Shown here in pieces: positions 18,923 to 27,507 of a stretch of DNA of 59,522 nucleotides (position 1 is its first letter; each line of letters opens with the position of its first letter). The notes beneath the pieces are model-generated. The model was not told the DNA's origin. It searched no databases and saw only the letters and a list, made by a program, of their open reading frames with translations. Source of the DNA: Cytophagaceae bacterium (GTDB lineage: Bacteria; Bacteroidota; Bacteroidia; Cytophagales; Cytophagaceae); NCBI GenBank assembly GCA_025455005.1, contig JALONH010000016.1, positions 1 through 59,522 of the forward strand. The letters are read 5' to 3'. Made by a program: the position numbers and the translations under genes.

Positions 18923-20548
18923 TTAAAAGCTATACGTAAATCCGGCTAAAACGTTGATACTCTTTTGAGTATAATACAAGTACCGTTGGTATTTCTGTGC
19001 TAATATATTATTAAATTCGATAAAAGCCGCAAAATCAGACGAGAATCTATATTCTGCTTGAATACTCAAGTCAATAATATTCTTAAGTTCTACCTCTCGA
19101 TTCGTTTGTCTATTCCATGCTTGTATACCACCTATATAGTATAATTCTGATCGAATGATTATTTTGTTTGACGCATTATAGGAAGCTCCTGCTGTTGCAA
19201 AAAAGGAAGGTCTATGCCATGCTTTTTGGAGTTGATCTGTAGTCCATTGATTCCATTCTAAAGAAGCATAAGTTCTCCATGTTTTAGAAAGATCATAAAA
19301 TAATTGTCCTTTAAGTGCTATTAAGGACGTTGTCCCTCTATCATAAAGTAGTTCAAATTGGCTAGAATCTACTATACTATTTGTAAAAAAGTATTGGTTT
19401 TTATAGGAAGCAAAGGAAAATTGTGTTTTATAATTAACTTTTTTAGAAATATTGCCTTTTGCACCAGCGTAGAATTCAATCGTATTGTTTGCATTTGCCA
19501 ATATAGAATTCTGACCCAAATATGGATTAAGCTGCACCATACTTCTATAAGTATTGTTTTGTAATTGACCATTAAGTCCTCCAAAAAAAGTTAATTTACC
19601 GGGTTGATAAAAGTAATCAAAATGGGCGTAAGGGTAAACATGAACCCCATCTGATCCTTTTAAGGTATCGGAAGAATAATTAAAAGTTGCCCCTACTTGT
19701 AAGATATAATTTGTTTTACTGATTTGATAAACAGGTCTACAATAAATTAATAATCTATTTTGATCTGAACTATCTTTTTTTGATGCATTAGACACATAGG
19801 ATTCCAACTTAACAGAACGTTCATCATTTATTTTATATGTTCCTTTGCCTTTCCATAATAATTCAAATTCGGAAGCATTTCTACTTGTAGTTAAATAAAA
19901 TAAATCAATACCGGTCGAATATTGAAAGGATTTACCAACCTGGATAGAATGCGTTGCTATTTGACCATGGAATAGTTGATACAATTGTCGAATGGTATCT
20001 TTATCAACTATAATATCTTGAGGTAGTCCATAGTAAAAATAGCGATCGCGACTATATGAAACATGTGAAGACCATTTATTCGTCTTTCCTATTCTTGACA
20101 CAAATCCTTCTATAAGTTGTTGACTAATTCCGGAGTTGTTTAAAACACCTTTTGCGGAAGAATAATGGCGGGCATGAGCGCCTACGCTCCATGTTTTAGA
20201 TCTTTTATTATGGACATAAGCATCTAAGTAGGGTGTAGTATAATTCCCAAATCCTACTTTAATATAATTGTTTTGAATCGCATTAATCGAATCCTCCGGC
20301 ATTTTTGGGATGGCTACTTTAGCATCAAATCGGGGGGGATTTATAGTATAGTCTCGTGCATCATACTGTTGAGGTTTAATATCCGGAACAGGTTGAACAT
20401 CCCCATTTTGTTCAAAGAATCGATTAGCCGGCTGAAGTTCTAAATCACCCACAACAACAACATCAAACGTTGCATCTTGCACTGATCCTTGTTGCCCAAA
20501 GGTTGTTACGGAAACTAGGAAAATCAACGGTATAAATAATTTATTCAT
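18923..20548 (-). CDS. Predicted outer-membrane beta-barrel protein
   Basis: 541 residues with a signal peptide (about 1-18, ending FG-Q). From residue ~90 it is a succession of alternating, Tyr-rich amphipathic strands with short turns, ending 'KSINVLAGFTYSF' with a C-terminal Phe, as expected of an outer-membrane barrel. I do not see a TonB-dependent-receptor plug domain, only a ~90-residue N-terminal region rich in Pro, Asp and Val. The start overlaps the TPR gene stop by 8 bases, and the SPOR gene ATG follows immediately after its stop. It is plausibly the outer-membrane partner of the ExbBD-TonB module in the same operon. Confidence 0.75.
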   Translation of the reverse strand: MNKLFIPLIFLVSVTTFGQQGSVQDATFDVVVVGDLELQPANRFFEQNGDVQPVPDIKPQQYDARDYTINPPRFDAKVAIPKMPEDSINAIQNNYIKVGFGNYTTPYLDAYVHNKRSKTWSVGAHARHYSSAKGVLNNSGISQQLIEGFVSRIGKTNKWSSHVSYSRDRYFYYGLPQDIIVDKDTIRQLYQLFHGQIATHSIQVGKSFQYSTGIDLFYLTTSRNASEFELLWKGKGTYKINDERSVKLESYVSNASKKDSSDQNRLLIYCRPVYQISKTNYILQVGATFNYSSDTLKGSDGVHVYPYAHFDYFYQPGKLTFFGGLNGQLQNNTYRSMVQLNPYLGQNSILANANNTIEFYAGAKGNISKKVNYKTQFSFASYKNQYFFTNSIVDSSQFELLYDRGTTSLIALKGQLFYDLSKTWRTYASLEWNQWTTDQLQKAWHRPSFFATAGASYNASNKIIIRSELYYIGGIQAWNRQTNREVELKNIIDLSIQAEYRFSSDFAAFIEFNNILAQKYQRYLYYTQKSINVLAGFTYSF

Positions 20549-23500
20549 TTTTCCCTCCTTCTCCTGTCATAGTATTTAATTCTACCCATCTTTTTTTGGC
20601 AGCAGTTTGAATCTCTGTATTTTTACTTCCATCAATTACTGATTGTATAATATCTTTAGCTTGTTTAATATCCCCTATGGATACATAATTTTCAGCAATC
20701 AATAAAAACGATCTGCCATACCAATAGTCGTAATTAAAATATATATTATTAAAATCATATAAGGTCTCAATCGAACTCTGATATTTTTTGGTATCATACG
20801 CTATCTGAGCAATCATAAAATGAGCTTCGGCAGAATATTTATCTTTAGCTCCATTTAAACAACGAATCCAACTATCAGAGGCTTGTTCCAAATCTCCCTT
20901 TTTATAAAAACTTTTTCCTTGATATAACAGTGCTTTATTTTCTGCTTCTGGTGAAGATGTCCCATTCGTCATCAGTTGTTGAGACATTACGATACAAGAG
21001 TCGAATTGATTCGTTTCAAAATAAGACTCCATTAATCCAGTCCAAGCATTCGTTTTGTCCTTAACCCCTGTAGCTATTGGCAATAATTTATTCCAATAAA
21101 CAATGGCATTCAAATAGTCTTTACTTGTTTGATAAAGTTCTGCTTGTCGGGAAATAGCTTTTTTATAATATTGATCCTGATTTGATTCAACTACTTTAAA
21201 TTGAAGTAAGGCTTTTTCTTTATTTCCGGAACGATAATAAGCATCTGCTAATAAATATGTAGCTTCGGCATATTCATCTTGTTTGGGATATTTAAGTAGA
21301 AATTGTTCTAAAGCAACACTCGCCGCACTATACTTTTCTGCACTATATAATCCTTTAGCATTACTATATTCAATATCTTTTAACTTTTGATCTTCCGGAT
21401 TAGCCGCTTGATATTGGGATAATACTGTTGCAAAAGCATCTTCTTTATTTTGTATTTGGTAAATTTGCTGTATACTTAATAAGGCATTATAGGCTTGAGG
21501 AGAACTACTGTATGTATTTAATATAGTTAAATTATCTGCTACAGCTTTATCATACTCTTTTAAATTATAATATGCAATACTTCTTTTTTCTAAGGCAATT
21601 ACTTTAAATCCTTTTGTATCTACCGGTTTTTCTATGATCTGTGTATATTCTTGAATCGCTGCTGTATACCGTTTAGCATTTAAATCGATATTCCCTTTTT
21701 GAAGTAATGCTTTTTCAACATATGCTGATGTAGGATTCTTCTGTATCAATTTAGAATACGACTGATAGGCCATTTCTTTTTTATCTGTAATATCATAAAT
21801 TGTAGCTTGTTGATACAAAATATATTCTTGTTGAACATCTGTTTCGACTATTGCATAATCGTATTGTTTTATAGCCTCCTGGAAACGACGTGTGATAAAA
21901 TATATATCTGCTATTCTCAGTTGAGCATCTGCATAATATTTTTCCTTTTTACCTTTGAGATCTGCCTGTTCGGTTATATAGATTCTAAAGTGTTTCAAGG
22001 CAGCATCCCATTCTTTTAGATTATAATGAGCATATCCTAAACTATAATGGGTTTTTACTACCGATTCATTTTCTAATCCGGAGCCATAATTTATTACCAT
22101 TTCATAAGGAGTAATTGCTTCAGTATATTTTTTTTGAATACTAAAAGATTCCCCTTTCCAATACAAACTTTGAATATGTATGGTTTTATCGAGTGGATAC
22201 TTCAATGACTTATCAAAATAGTCAATAGCAGTTGGATACGATGCTTTATTGAATAGTTCAACACCTTTATAGTAACAAATCCTTTGATACGCAATATTTA
22301 CCCGCATGCTTCTAGATTTCAAACCTTCTATAAGTGATATAGCATCGTCGTAATCTCTAGAACCTAAATAAGCCTCTGTAATAATTTCTATCGCTTCAGC
22401 ATATCTGCTTCCTTTAGGATATTGGGTTATATAACCCATTAGAATTTTTGTCGATTGCGTGAAACGACCTAATTCATAGGAAACTTTCCCTAATGTAAAT
22501 TGAGCTTCTTCGGTTATAGATGCATTAAAAGACGACTTTGTTGCCACCTCTAAATATTGAGCTGCGGCTATTTTATCATTCGATTTAAGAAAACTTAACC
22601 CGGTGATGTATGCACAACTTTGTCCAAGAGAATCCTTATCCGACGACATATCTTTAAGTAATCGTACCGATTGAGCATAATCACTTGTTTTATATGCTGC
22701 ATATCCCATTCTATATTTAATATCCGGAGTCAACCCTTTAACTCCAACAGATTCTACATACTCTTTAAATAAAGTATTTGACTTTATAAAATCCGATGTA
22801 AAGAAGTAGCTATCCGCCAAAATCAATTTAACGTCATTTGTATTAGGTCCTGCTAACTTCTTAGATAAAACATCTTCTGCATAAGGTATTACCTCTGAAT
22901 ATTTTCCTTGTCTATAAAAAATATTACAAATCAATACGGGTACTAATTTTGCATAATCAGTATGTTCTGATGCTTTTTTTAAATCTAATAAAGCGGTATC
23001 ATAATTACCTTTTTTAAATTCAATATAGCCGGCATAAAAATTAGCAGCATACATATACTTATGTTTATTGCTTTTGGCTTCATTAAAATTGGATAATGCG
23101 GAATCAAATTCTTTTTTTGTTAAATAAGAATATCCTAACTTAAAATAGGTTTCCAGTTTTTCTTCTGATGATAAAATACTAAGGTTTGCTTGAGTATAAT
23201 ATTCTATAGCTTTATCGTATTTTTTACTTCTATAGAAAAAATTTCCAACATCAAATCCTACTCTACCCGCTTTGATATGATAAGGATAGTTTTTTAAAAA
23301 GGTAACAAATCTGTATTCTGCATCATCGTGAAATAATTCCAGTGCACATAAAGCGGCATAATATTCTGATTCTATTTTACGGATATCATCGTCTACTGTT
23401 TGTAAACGAAATTTATCAAATAATTCTAATGCCGGTCCAAATTTTTCTCTATCATATAACTCAACAGCAGAATAGTAAAGTCTATCGGGAGCTTGATGTG

Positions 23501-23567
23501 TGGCTGTATTTTGAGCAAACACAACCGTAATACTACATAACCAAAGAATAAATCCAATTTTTTTCAT
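20541..23567 (-). CDS. Giant periplasmic tetratricopeptide-repeat protein
   Basis: 1008 residues with a signal peptide (about 1-19, ending FAQ). Nearly the whole mature protein is TPR-like helix pairs. Repeated signatures such as 'YDKAIEYYTQANLSI', 'YTEAITPYEMVINYG', 'FQEAIKQYDYAIVE' and 'YDKAVADNLTILNTY' recur roughly every 34-38 residues. It is therefore a long superhelical scaffold, most likely periplasmic. It is followed directly (8-base overlap) by the barrel gene and then the HU/SPOR, ExbB, ExbD and TonB genes. A role as a scaffold or peptidoglycan-proximal adaptor for that machine is inference. Confidence 0.85.
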   Translation of the reverse strand: MKKIGFILWLCSITVVFAQNTATHQAPDRLYYSAVELYDREKFGPALELFDKFRLQTVDDDIRKIESEYYAALCALELFHDDAEYRFVTFLKNYPYHIKAGRVGFDVGNFFYRSKKYDKAIEYYTQANLSILSSEEKLETYFKLGYSYLTKKEFDSALSNFNEAKSNKHKYMYAANFYAGYIEFKKGNYDTALLDLKKASEHTDYAKLVPVLICNIFYRQGKYSEVIPYAEDVLSKKLAGPNTNDVKLILADSYFFTSDFIKSNTLFKEYVESVGVKGLTPDIKYRMGYAAYKTSDYAQSVRLLKDMSSDKDSLGQSCAYITGLSFLKSNDKIAAAQYLEVATKSSFNASITEEAQFTLGKVSYELGRFTQSTKILMGYITQYPKGSRYAEAIEIITEAYLGSRDYDDAISLIEGLKSRSMRVNIAYQRICYYKGVELFNKASYPTAIDYFDKSLKYPLDKTIHIQSLYWKGESFSIQKKYTEAITPYEMVINYGSGLENESVVKTHYSLGYAHYNLKEWDAALKHFRIYITEQADLKGKKEKYYADAQLRIADIYFITRRFQEAIKQYDYAIVETDVQQEYILYQQATIYDITDKKEMAYQSYSKLIQKNPTSAYVEKALLQKGNIDLNAKRYTAAIQEYTQIIEKPVDTKGFKVIALEKRSIAYYNLKEYDKAVADNLTILNTYSSSPQAYNALLSIQQIYQIQNKEDAFATVLSQYQAANPEDQKLKDIEYSNAKGLYSAEKYSAASVALEQFLLKYPKQDEYAEATYLLADAYYRSGNKEKALLQFKVVESNQDQYYKKAISRQAELYQTSKDYLNAIVYWNKLLPIATGVKDKTNAWTGLMESYFETNQFDSCIVMSQQLMTNGTSSPEAENKALLYQGKSFYKKGDLEQASDSWIRCLNGAKDKYSAEAHFMIAQIAYDTKKYQSSIETLYDFNNIYFNYDYWYGRSFLLIAENYVSIGDIKQAKDIIQSVIDGSKNTEIQTAAKKRWVELNTMTGEGGKNE

Positions 23568-23610
23568 AACCTAGCCTTATAACGTATCGACTACTTTCTT
23601 TCTTATCTAC

Positions 23611-24645
23611 TTAATGTAAAATCTTATATAGCAACTCGCTAAGTATGGCATCTTCTTCCATTGTAGGGTATCCATATCCTTTAACCATTTTATCAGCTTC
23701 TCTTAAATAATGTATACAAGCCACACATTTATCTTTACTGTAAAGTTTACTTGCGGTAATATATTCAGATACAAAAAAAGGATGTACTGATAATAATTTA
23801 GCAACAGCTTCTTTGCTTTTATCAGCAGAAGAATGGAGCATTAAAAGTTTAACAAAATAAGTATACAGATTTGCTATTACCATTATAGGAGGAGCAACCT
23901 TAGGATTCAGAGCAAAATATCGAATGATAGTAAACACCTTTAAAGTATTTTTCTCACCTATTGCTTTTTGCAATTCAAATACATTGTATTCTTTGCTTAC
24001 GCCAATATATTCTTCAACTAAATTTTCATCGATCGGTTTATCGACTTGCTTAATATTGATTTTAAGTTTATCTATTTCATTTGCAATACGAGATAAATCA
24101 TTCCCAATAGATTCTGCGATTAGCTTTGTTGCTTGTGGGGTTATTTTTAATCCCTTTTCCGTAATTAAATTGGATACCCAAGCTTCAATTTGATTATCGT
24201 ATAATTTTGAAGATTCTACGACAACTGCATGAGCTTGTATGGATTTGCTCAGCTTCTTTCGAGAATCTATCTTTTTGTATTTATGACAAAACACTAGGAC
24301 TGTACTAGGCAATGGATTTTCCATATAAGCAGCTACTAGCTTTTCATTCTCTTCCTTAAATAACCCGGAAAGTTCTTGTGCCTCTTTTACGATTACTACT
24401 TGTCTATCCGAAAACATTGGAAATTTTCGAGCAGCTTGAATGACAGCTGACACTGTAGTGTCTTTGCCATACACTATGGTTTGATTAAACGATTTTTCCG
24501 TTTCTTGAAGGCAATGTTGTTCTATATAATTCGCAATCCAATCGACATAATACGGTTCTTCTCCATGTAAAAAATAGATAGGTGCATATTTCCCTGATTT
24601 CAGGTCTTTCATAACACTATCCGGAGAAGTTTGTACTTTGGCCAT
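23611..24645 (-). CDS. holA: DNA polymerase III delta subunit
   Basis: 344 residues from the ATG at 24645 (MAKVQTSPD). A TTG 18 bases upstream would only add a short extension. It is the clamp-loader delta subunit, which opens the DnaN ring. Family features: 'IYFLHGEEPYYVDWIANYIEQ' near the N-terminus, 'QVVIVKEAQELS' and the C-terminal collar 'MKGYG...AILSELLYKILH'-like region. It is the first gene of the long minus-strand run, 43 bases before the TPR gene, and divergent from tyrS. Confidence 0.9.
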   Translation of the reverse strand: MAKVQTSPDSVMKDLKSGKYAPIYFLHGEEPYYVDWIANYIEQHCLQETEKSFNQTIVYGKDTTVSAVIQAARKFPMFSDRQVVIVKEAQELSGLFKEENEKLVAAYMENPLPSTVLVFCHKYKKIDSRKKLSKSIQAHAVVVESSKLYDNQIEAWVSNLITEKGLKITPQATKLIAESIGNDLSRIANEIDKLKINIKQVDKPIDENLVEEYIGVSKEYNVFELQKAIGEKNTLKVFTIIRYFALNPKVAPPIMVIANLYTYFVKLLMLHSSADKSKEAVAKLLSVHPFFVSEYITASKLYSKDKCVACIHYLREADKMVKGYGYPTMEEDAILSELLYKILH

Positions 24646-24760
24646 AGTAGCAAAAATAAGCAAGGTTAAAGTATTAAAGTAGAGATGTGCATAAATCTAG
24701 TCAATAGTAGTTATCCACTAGGAATGCCTTGATCCTGTTTTATATTCGCAGAAATGCCCG

Positions 24761-24768
24761 TATATTTG
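24761..24768 (+). promoter_or_regulatory. Bacteroidota -7 promoter element (TATATTTG) for tyrS
   Basis: Exact TAnnTTTG match, 25 bases upstream of the tyrS ATG, implying a leader of about 20 bases. No TTG was found at the usual 19-22 base spacing. Confidence 0.65.
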
Positions 24769-24793
24769 ATGTTTATAAGCTTTAACGTGAGGA

Positions 24794-26080
24794 ATGAAAA
24801 CTAATTTTCTTGAAGAATTGAAATGGAGAGGCATGTTACACGATTGTATGCCTGAAACAGAAAACTATCTAAATCAACATATTACACCTGGTTATGTAGG
24901 ATTTGATCCCACCGCTTCTTCCCTTACCATAGGCAATCTTGTGACCATTATGTTATTGGTACATTATCAAGCCGCAGGTCATAAACCTATTGCTCTGGTT
25001 GGTGGAGCTACTGGTATGATTGGCGACCCTTCCGGGAAGTCTTCAGAACGGAATTTATTGTCTGAAGAAGCTTTACTTTACAACCAACAATGTATAAAAG
25101 CTCAATTAGAAAAGTTTTTAGATTTTGGCAAAGGAGCACAATCTGCTGAGTTAGTTAATAATTTTGATTGGTTTAAAGAAATAGGTTTTATATCTTTTTT
25201 ACGAGATGTTGGAAAACACTTAACCGTTAGTTATATGATGGCTAAAGATTCCGTTAAAAATCGATTGGAAGGTGGAATTAGTTTTACCGAATTTAGTTAT
25301 CAATTGCTCCAAGCTTATGACTTTTTATATTTATATAAAACCAAAGGTGTTCGACTACAAATGGGCGGTTCCGACCAATGGGGTAATATAACATCCGGAA
25401 CAGAACTCATACGTCGAATGGAAGACGGACAAGCTTATGCGTTAACTACACCATTATTGACAAAGTCAGACGGAACAAAATTTGGTAAGTCAGCAGGAGG
25501 AGCTGTTTGGTTAGATCCTAAACAAACCTCTCCCTATAAGTTTTACCAGTTTTGGTTAAATAGTGCAGATGACGATGTGGCAAGGTTTATACGAATTTTC
25601 ACTTTACTAAATAAAGAAGAAATTGAAGACTTAGAAAGTCAACATGCGAAAGCCCCTCAAGATCGAATTTTGCAAAAAACACTAGCAAAAGATATAACTT
25701 GTAGAGTACACAGCCTTCAAGAATATGAAAATGCGTTAAAAGCGTCCGAGATACTATTTGGGAAAAGCGTGACCGATGATATGAAATCGATTGATGAAGA
25801 TACGTTGCTATCCGTATTTGAAGGCCTTCCATTAGTGGATGTTCCAAAATCATTATATTTTAATCAGCCCAACATTGTAGATTTCTTAAGTACAGATACT
25901 GCAATGAAAATTTTCCCTTCTAAAACAGAAACTCGGAAAATGATTCAACAAGGTGGTATCAGTATTAATAAAGTAAAAGTAGAATCTACGGATGATATTC
26001 TTCAAGCTGACTTACTACACGACCGTTATTTAATTGTTCAAAAAGGCAAAAAGAATTATTTTCTAATTCGATTCCAATAA
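24794..26080 (+). CDS. tyrS: Tyrosyl-tRNA synthetase with altered HIGH motif
   Basis: 428 residues, class I synthetase charging tRNA-Tyr. The 'GFDPTASSL' entry, 'GGATGMIGDPSGKS', 'QMGGSDQWGNITSG', the KFGKS loop (229-233, the KMSKS equivalent) and a C-terminal S4 RNA-binding domain are all present. Length and order are normal. The usual HIGH/HIGN motif reads TIGN (45-48): the first His is Thr45 (codon ACC at 24926-24928), although Thr40 is kept. No other damage is visible, so it is probably functional. The SET gene follows after 3 bases. Confidence 0.95.
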   Translation: MKTNFLEELKWRGMLHDCMPETENYLNQHITPGYVGFDPTASSLTIGNLVTIMLLVHYQAAGHKPIALVGGATGMIGDPSGKSSERNLLSEEALLYNQQCIKAQLEKFLDFGKGAQSAELVNNFDWFKEIGFISFLRDVGKHLTVSYMMAKDSVKNRLEGGISFTEFSYQLLQAYDFLYLYKTKGVRLQMGGSDQWGNITSGTELIRRMEDGQAYALTTPLLTKSDGTKFGKSAGGAVWLDPKQTSPYKFYQFWLNSADDDVARFIRIFTLLNKEEIEDLESQHAKAPQDRILQKTLAKDITCRVHSLQEYENALKASEILFGKSVTDDMKSIDEDTLLSVFEGLPLVDVPKSLYFNQPNIVDFLSTDTAMKIFPSKTETRKMIQQGGISINKVKVESTDDILQADLLHDRYLIVQKGKKNYFLIRFQ

Positions 26081-26083
26081 ACT

Positions 26084-26677
26084 ATGACCAAAATCAACCA
26101 TACAATCGTCGTCCGTAAGCGCTGTACCTATGTGGACTCCAAAGGGAATCGTTGTACCAAAGAAACAACCGTTACGCATCCATATTGTCCACAACATACA
26201 CAAAAGGTTTTAGGACTAAAGGTGGCGAAGTCAACAGTCCCCTTTGCCGGACTTGGCCTATTCACGTTAAAACCTATCAAAAAAGGAGATATTGCTTTAT
26301 TTTATGAAGGTGAAAAGTTAACCGTGAAAGAATACAATAAACGATATGAAAAAGAAGGATTCGGCGAATATGGAATGACGTTAGGAGCTAGACATGTTAT
26401 TGATGCTCGTAAAACTTCTTCGGGTTTAGGTAGATATGTTTGTGATTATACCGGTAGTGGGCAGAAGGCCAATGTTAAATATTATGACAATAAGGGCAAA
26501 ATAGAAATTACAGCTAAACGAAATATTGAAGCAGGTGAAGAATTAATGGTCAGTTATGGCAAGGAAATGCGAACAGCTATGGGTTTTCAGCATATTAACG
26601 TAGAAGAGAAGAAAAGACTTAAGAAAGAAAAAAAGGCTCTTAAAAAGTCCAAAAAAGAGAAGAAACTAAAGAAATAA
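26084..26677 (+). CDS. SET-domain protein with zinc-finger-like N-terminus and poly-lysine tail
   Basis: 197 residues in three parts. Residues 14-38 hold a C-x9-C-x10-C-x2-H pattern (C14, C24, C35, H38), a likely treble-clef or C3H zinc site. Residues ~45-162 read as a SET domain: 'PFAGLGLFTLKPIKKGDI', then 'GRYVCDYTGSGQKANVKY', then 'ITAKRNIEAGEELMVSYGKE'. The usual NHS in the middle block is replaced. Residues 176-197 are a strongly basic tail with 14 lysines in 22 residues. SET proteins are lysine methyltransferases; the substrate here is unknown. It is 3 bases after tyrS and probably co-transcribed with it. A bidirectional terminator follows. Confidence 0.82.
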   Translation: MTKINHTIVVRKRCTYVDSKGNRCTKETTVTHPYCPQHTQKVLGLKVAKSTVPFAGLGLFTLKPIKKGDIALFYEGEKLTVKEYNKRYEKEGFGEYGMTLGARHVIDARKTSSGLGRYVCDYTGSGQKANVKYYDNKGKIEITAKRNIEAGEELMVSYGKEMRTAMGFQHINVEEKKRLKKEKKALKKSKKEKKLKK

Positions 26678-26706
26678 AAAAGGGCGGTATTTAACCGCCC
26701 TTTTTA
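26678..26706. terminator. Bidirectional rho-independent terminator
   Basis: Perfect 7-base stem GGGCGGT/ACCGCCC with an ATTTA loop, flanked by A5 on the left and T5 on the right. It separates the tyrS-SET pair from the convergent Cys-rich gene. Confidence 0.93.
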
Positions 26707-26707
26707 T

Positions 26708-27079
26708 TTATATAAGTACCTCCCCTACTGTAATGGGCTGAACCAAAGCCAATGGCGAAATCGTTTTTTCCAACTGTAGGCTTGTTGTTTTTACGCCACA
26801 ACAAGATTTGGATTTTGTTTTACAACATTTACGTTGATCGCAACAATCTACTTTACCACAACAAGCAGTTGTAGAACAACAATTGGTTGTTTTAACACTA
26901 CAGCAAGAAGAGGGTGTAGAAGACAGACCTGTCATATGGCTGCAGGTTGTAGGGTTTTTACAACACTTACTTTTTGCACAGCAGGATTTCGACTGAGTAC
27001 TATCTTGAACAGCTGCAGAAGCGACTCCGATGAACACTAGACATGATAATGTTATGATTAAAGAAATTATATTTTTCAT
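26708..27079 (-). CDS. Secreted cysteine-doublet-rich protein
   Basis: 123 residues. A clear signal peptide ends near residue 22 (VASAA). The mature part has 17 cysteines, 16 of them in eight CC doublets spaced by short Lys/Thr/Ser-rich segments, followed by a cysteine-free C-terminal tail. This composition is metallothionein-like, so extracytoplasmic binding of soft metals (Cu, Zn, Cd or Ag) is the leading idea, but I know no named family. It is the last gene of a three-gene minus-strand cluster with an HMA-type lipoprotein and a HYC_CC_PP-like protein. Confidence 0.8.
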   Translation of the reverse strand: MKNIISLIITLSCLVFIGVASAAVQDSTQSKSCCAKSKCCKNPTTCSHMTGLSSTPSSCCSVKTTNCCSTTACCGKVDCCDQRKCCKTKSKSCCGVKTTSLQLEKTISPLALVQPITVGEVLI

Positions 27080-27110
27080 AATGAGTTGATTTTAATAATT
27101 AAGAATAAGG

Positions 27111-27440
27111 CTACTCTCTAACTTTACAACATTCATGTAATTGTTCGTGTGCTACAGTATTCATTGGAACTAATTTAGTACCATGACCTACATTTGCTAC
27201 TGCTTCATGCACTTTCGATGAAGTAGTTTGTGTAGAATCAAAAGTTATAATTAAGTCCTTCGTTTCAACATTCCAGTCGGCTGTTGAAACACCTTTTATC
27301 GACAAGGCTGTTGTTTCAATGCGTTCCTTACACATCTCGCAATTTCCACGAACGTAAAAGGTATCTTTAGAATTTGGACTTGAACACGAAAACAATACTG
27401 TTCCACTTACTAAAACAGCGATAAATACTATATTTTTCAT
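27111..27440 (-). CDS. Heavy-metal-associated (HMA) domain lipoprotein
   Basis: 109 residues. The lipobox LFSC gives a lipidated Cys19. The mature part is a short ferredoxin-like HMA domain with the metal-binding C-x2-C in 'GNCEMCKERIETTALSIKGV' (soft-metal chaperone fold). An extra CC pair and His residues lie near the C-terminus ('HEQLHECCKVRE'). Copper or a similar cation is the expected ligand. It is probably anchored in the outer membrane or inner-membrane periplasmic face. It lies between the two other small metal-type genes. Confidence 0.85.
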   Translation of the reverse strand: MKNIVFIAVLVSGTVLFSCSSPNSKDTFYVRGNCEMCKERIETTALSIKGVSTADWNVETKDLIITFDSTQTTSSKVHEAVANVGHGTKLVPMNTVAHEQLHECCKVRE

Positions 27441-27507
27441 AGCAATGAATTTAATGATAAAGTTTTAAGAAATAGAATAATTATACAGACCGTAAATTGC
27501 TTGTCGA

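Noticed and set aside
24711-24719. DnaA-box-like TTATCCACT upstream of holA
   Set aside because: A single eight-of-nine match with no neighbouring boxes, AT-rich unwinding element or dnaA; chance is more likely than an origin.
26834-27040. Plus-strand ORF rich in Cys and Thr
   Set aside because: It is the antisense shadow of the CC-doublet gene, whose signal peptide and neighbours support the minus-strand reading.
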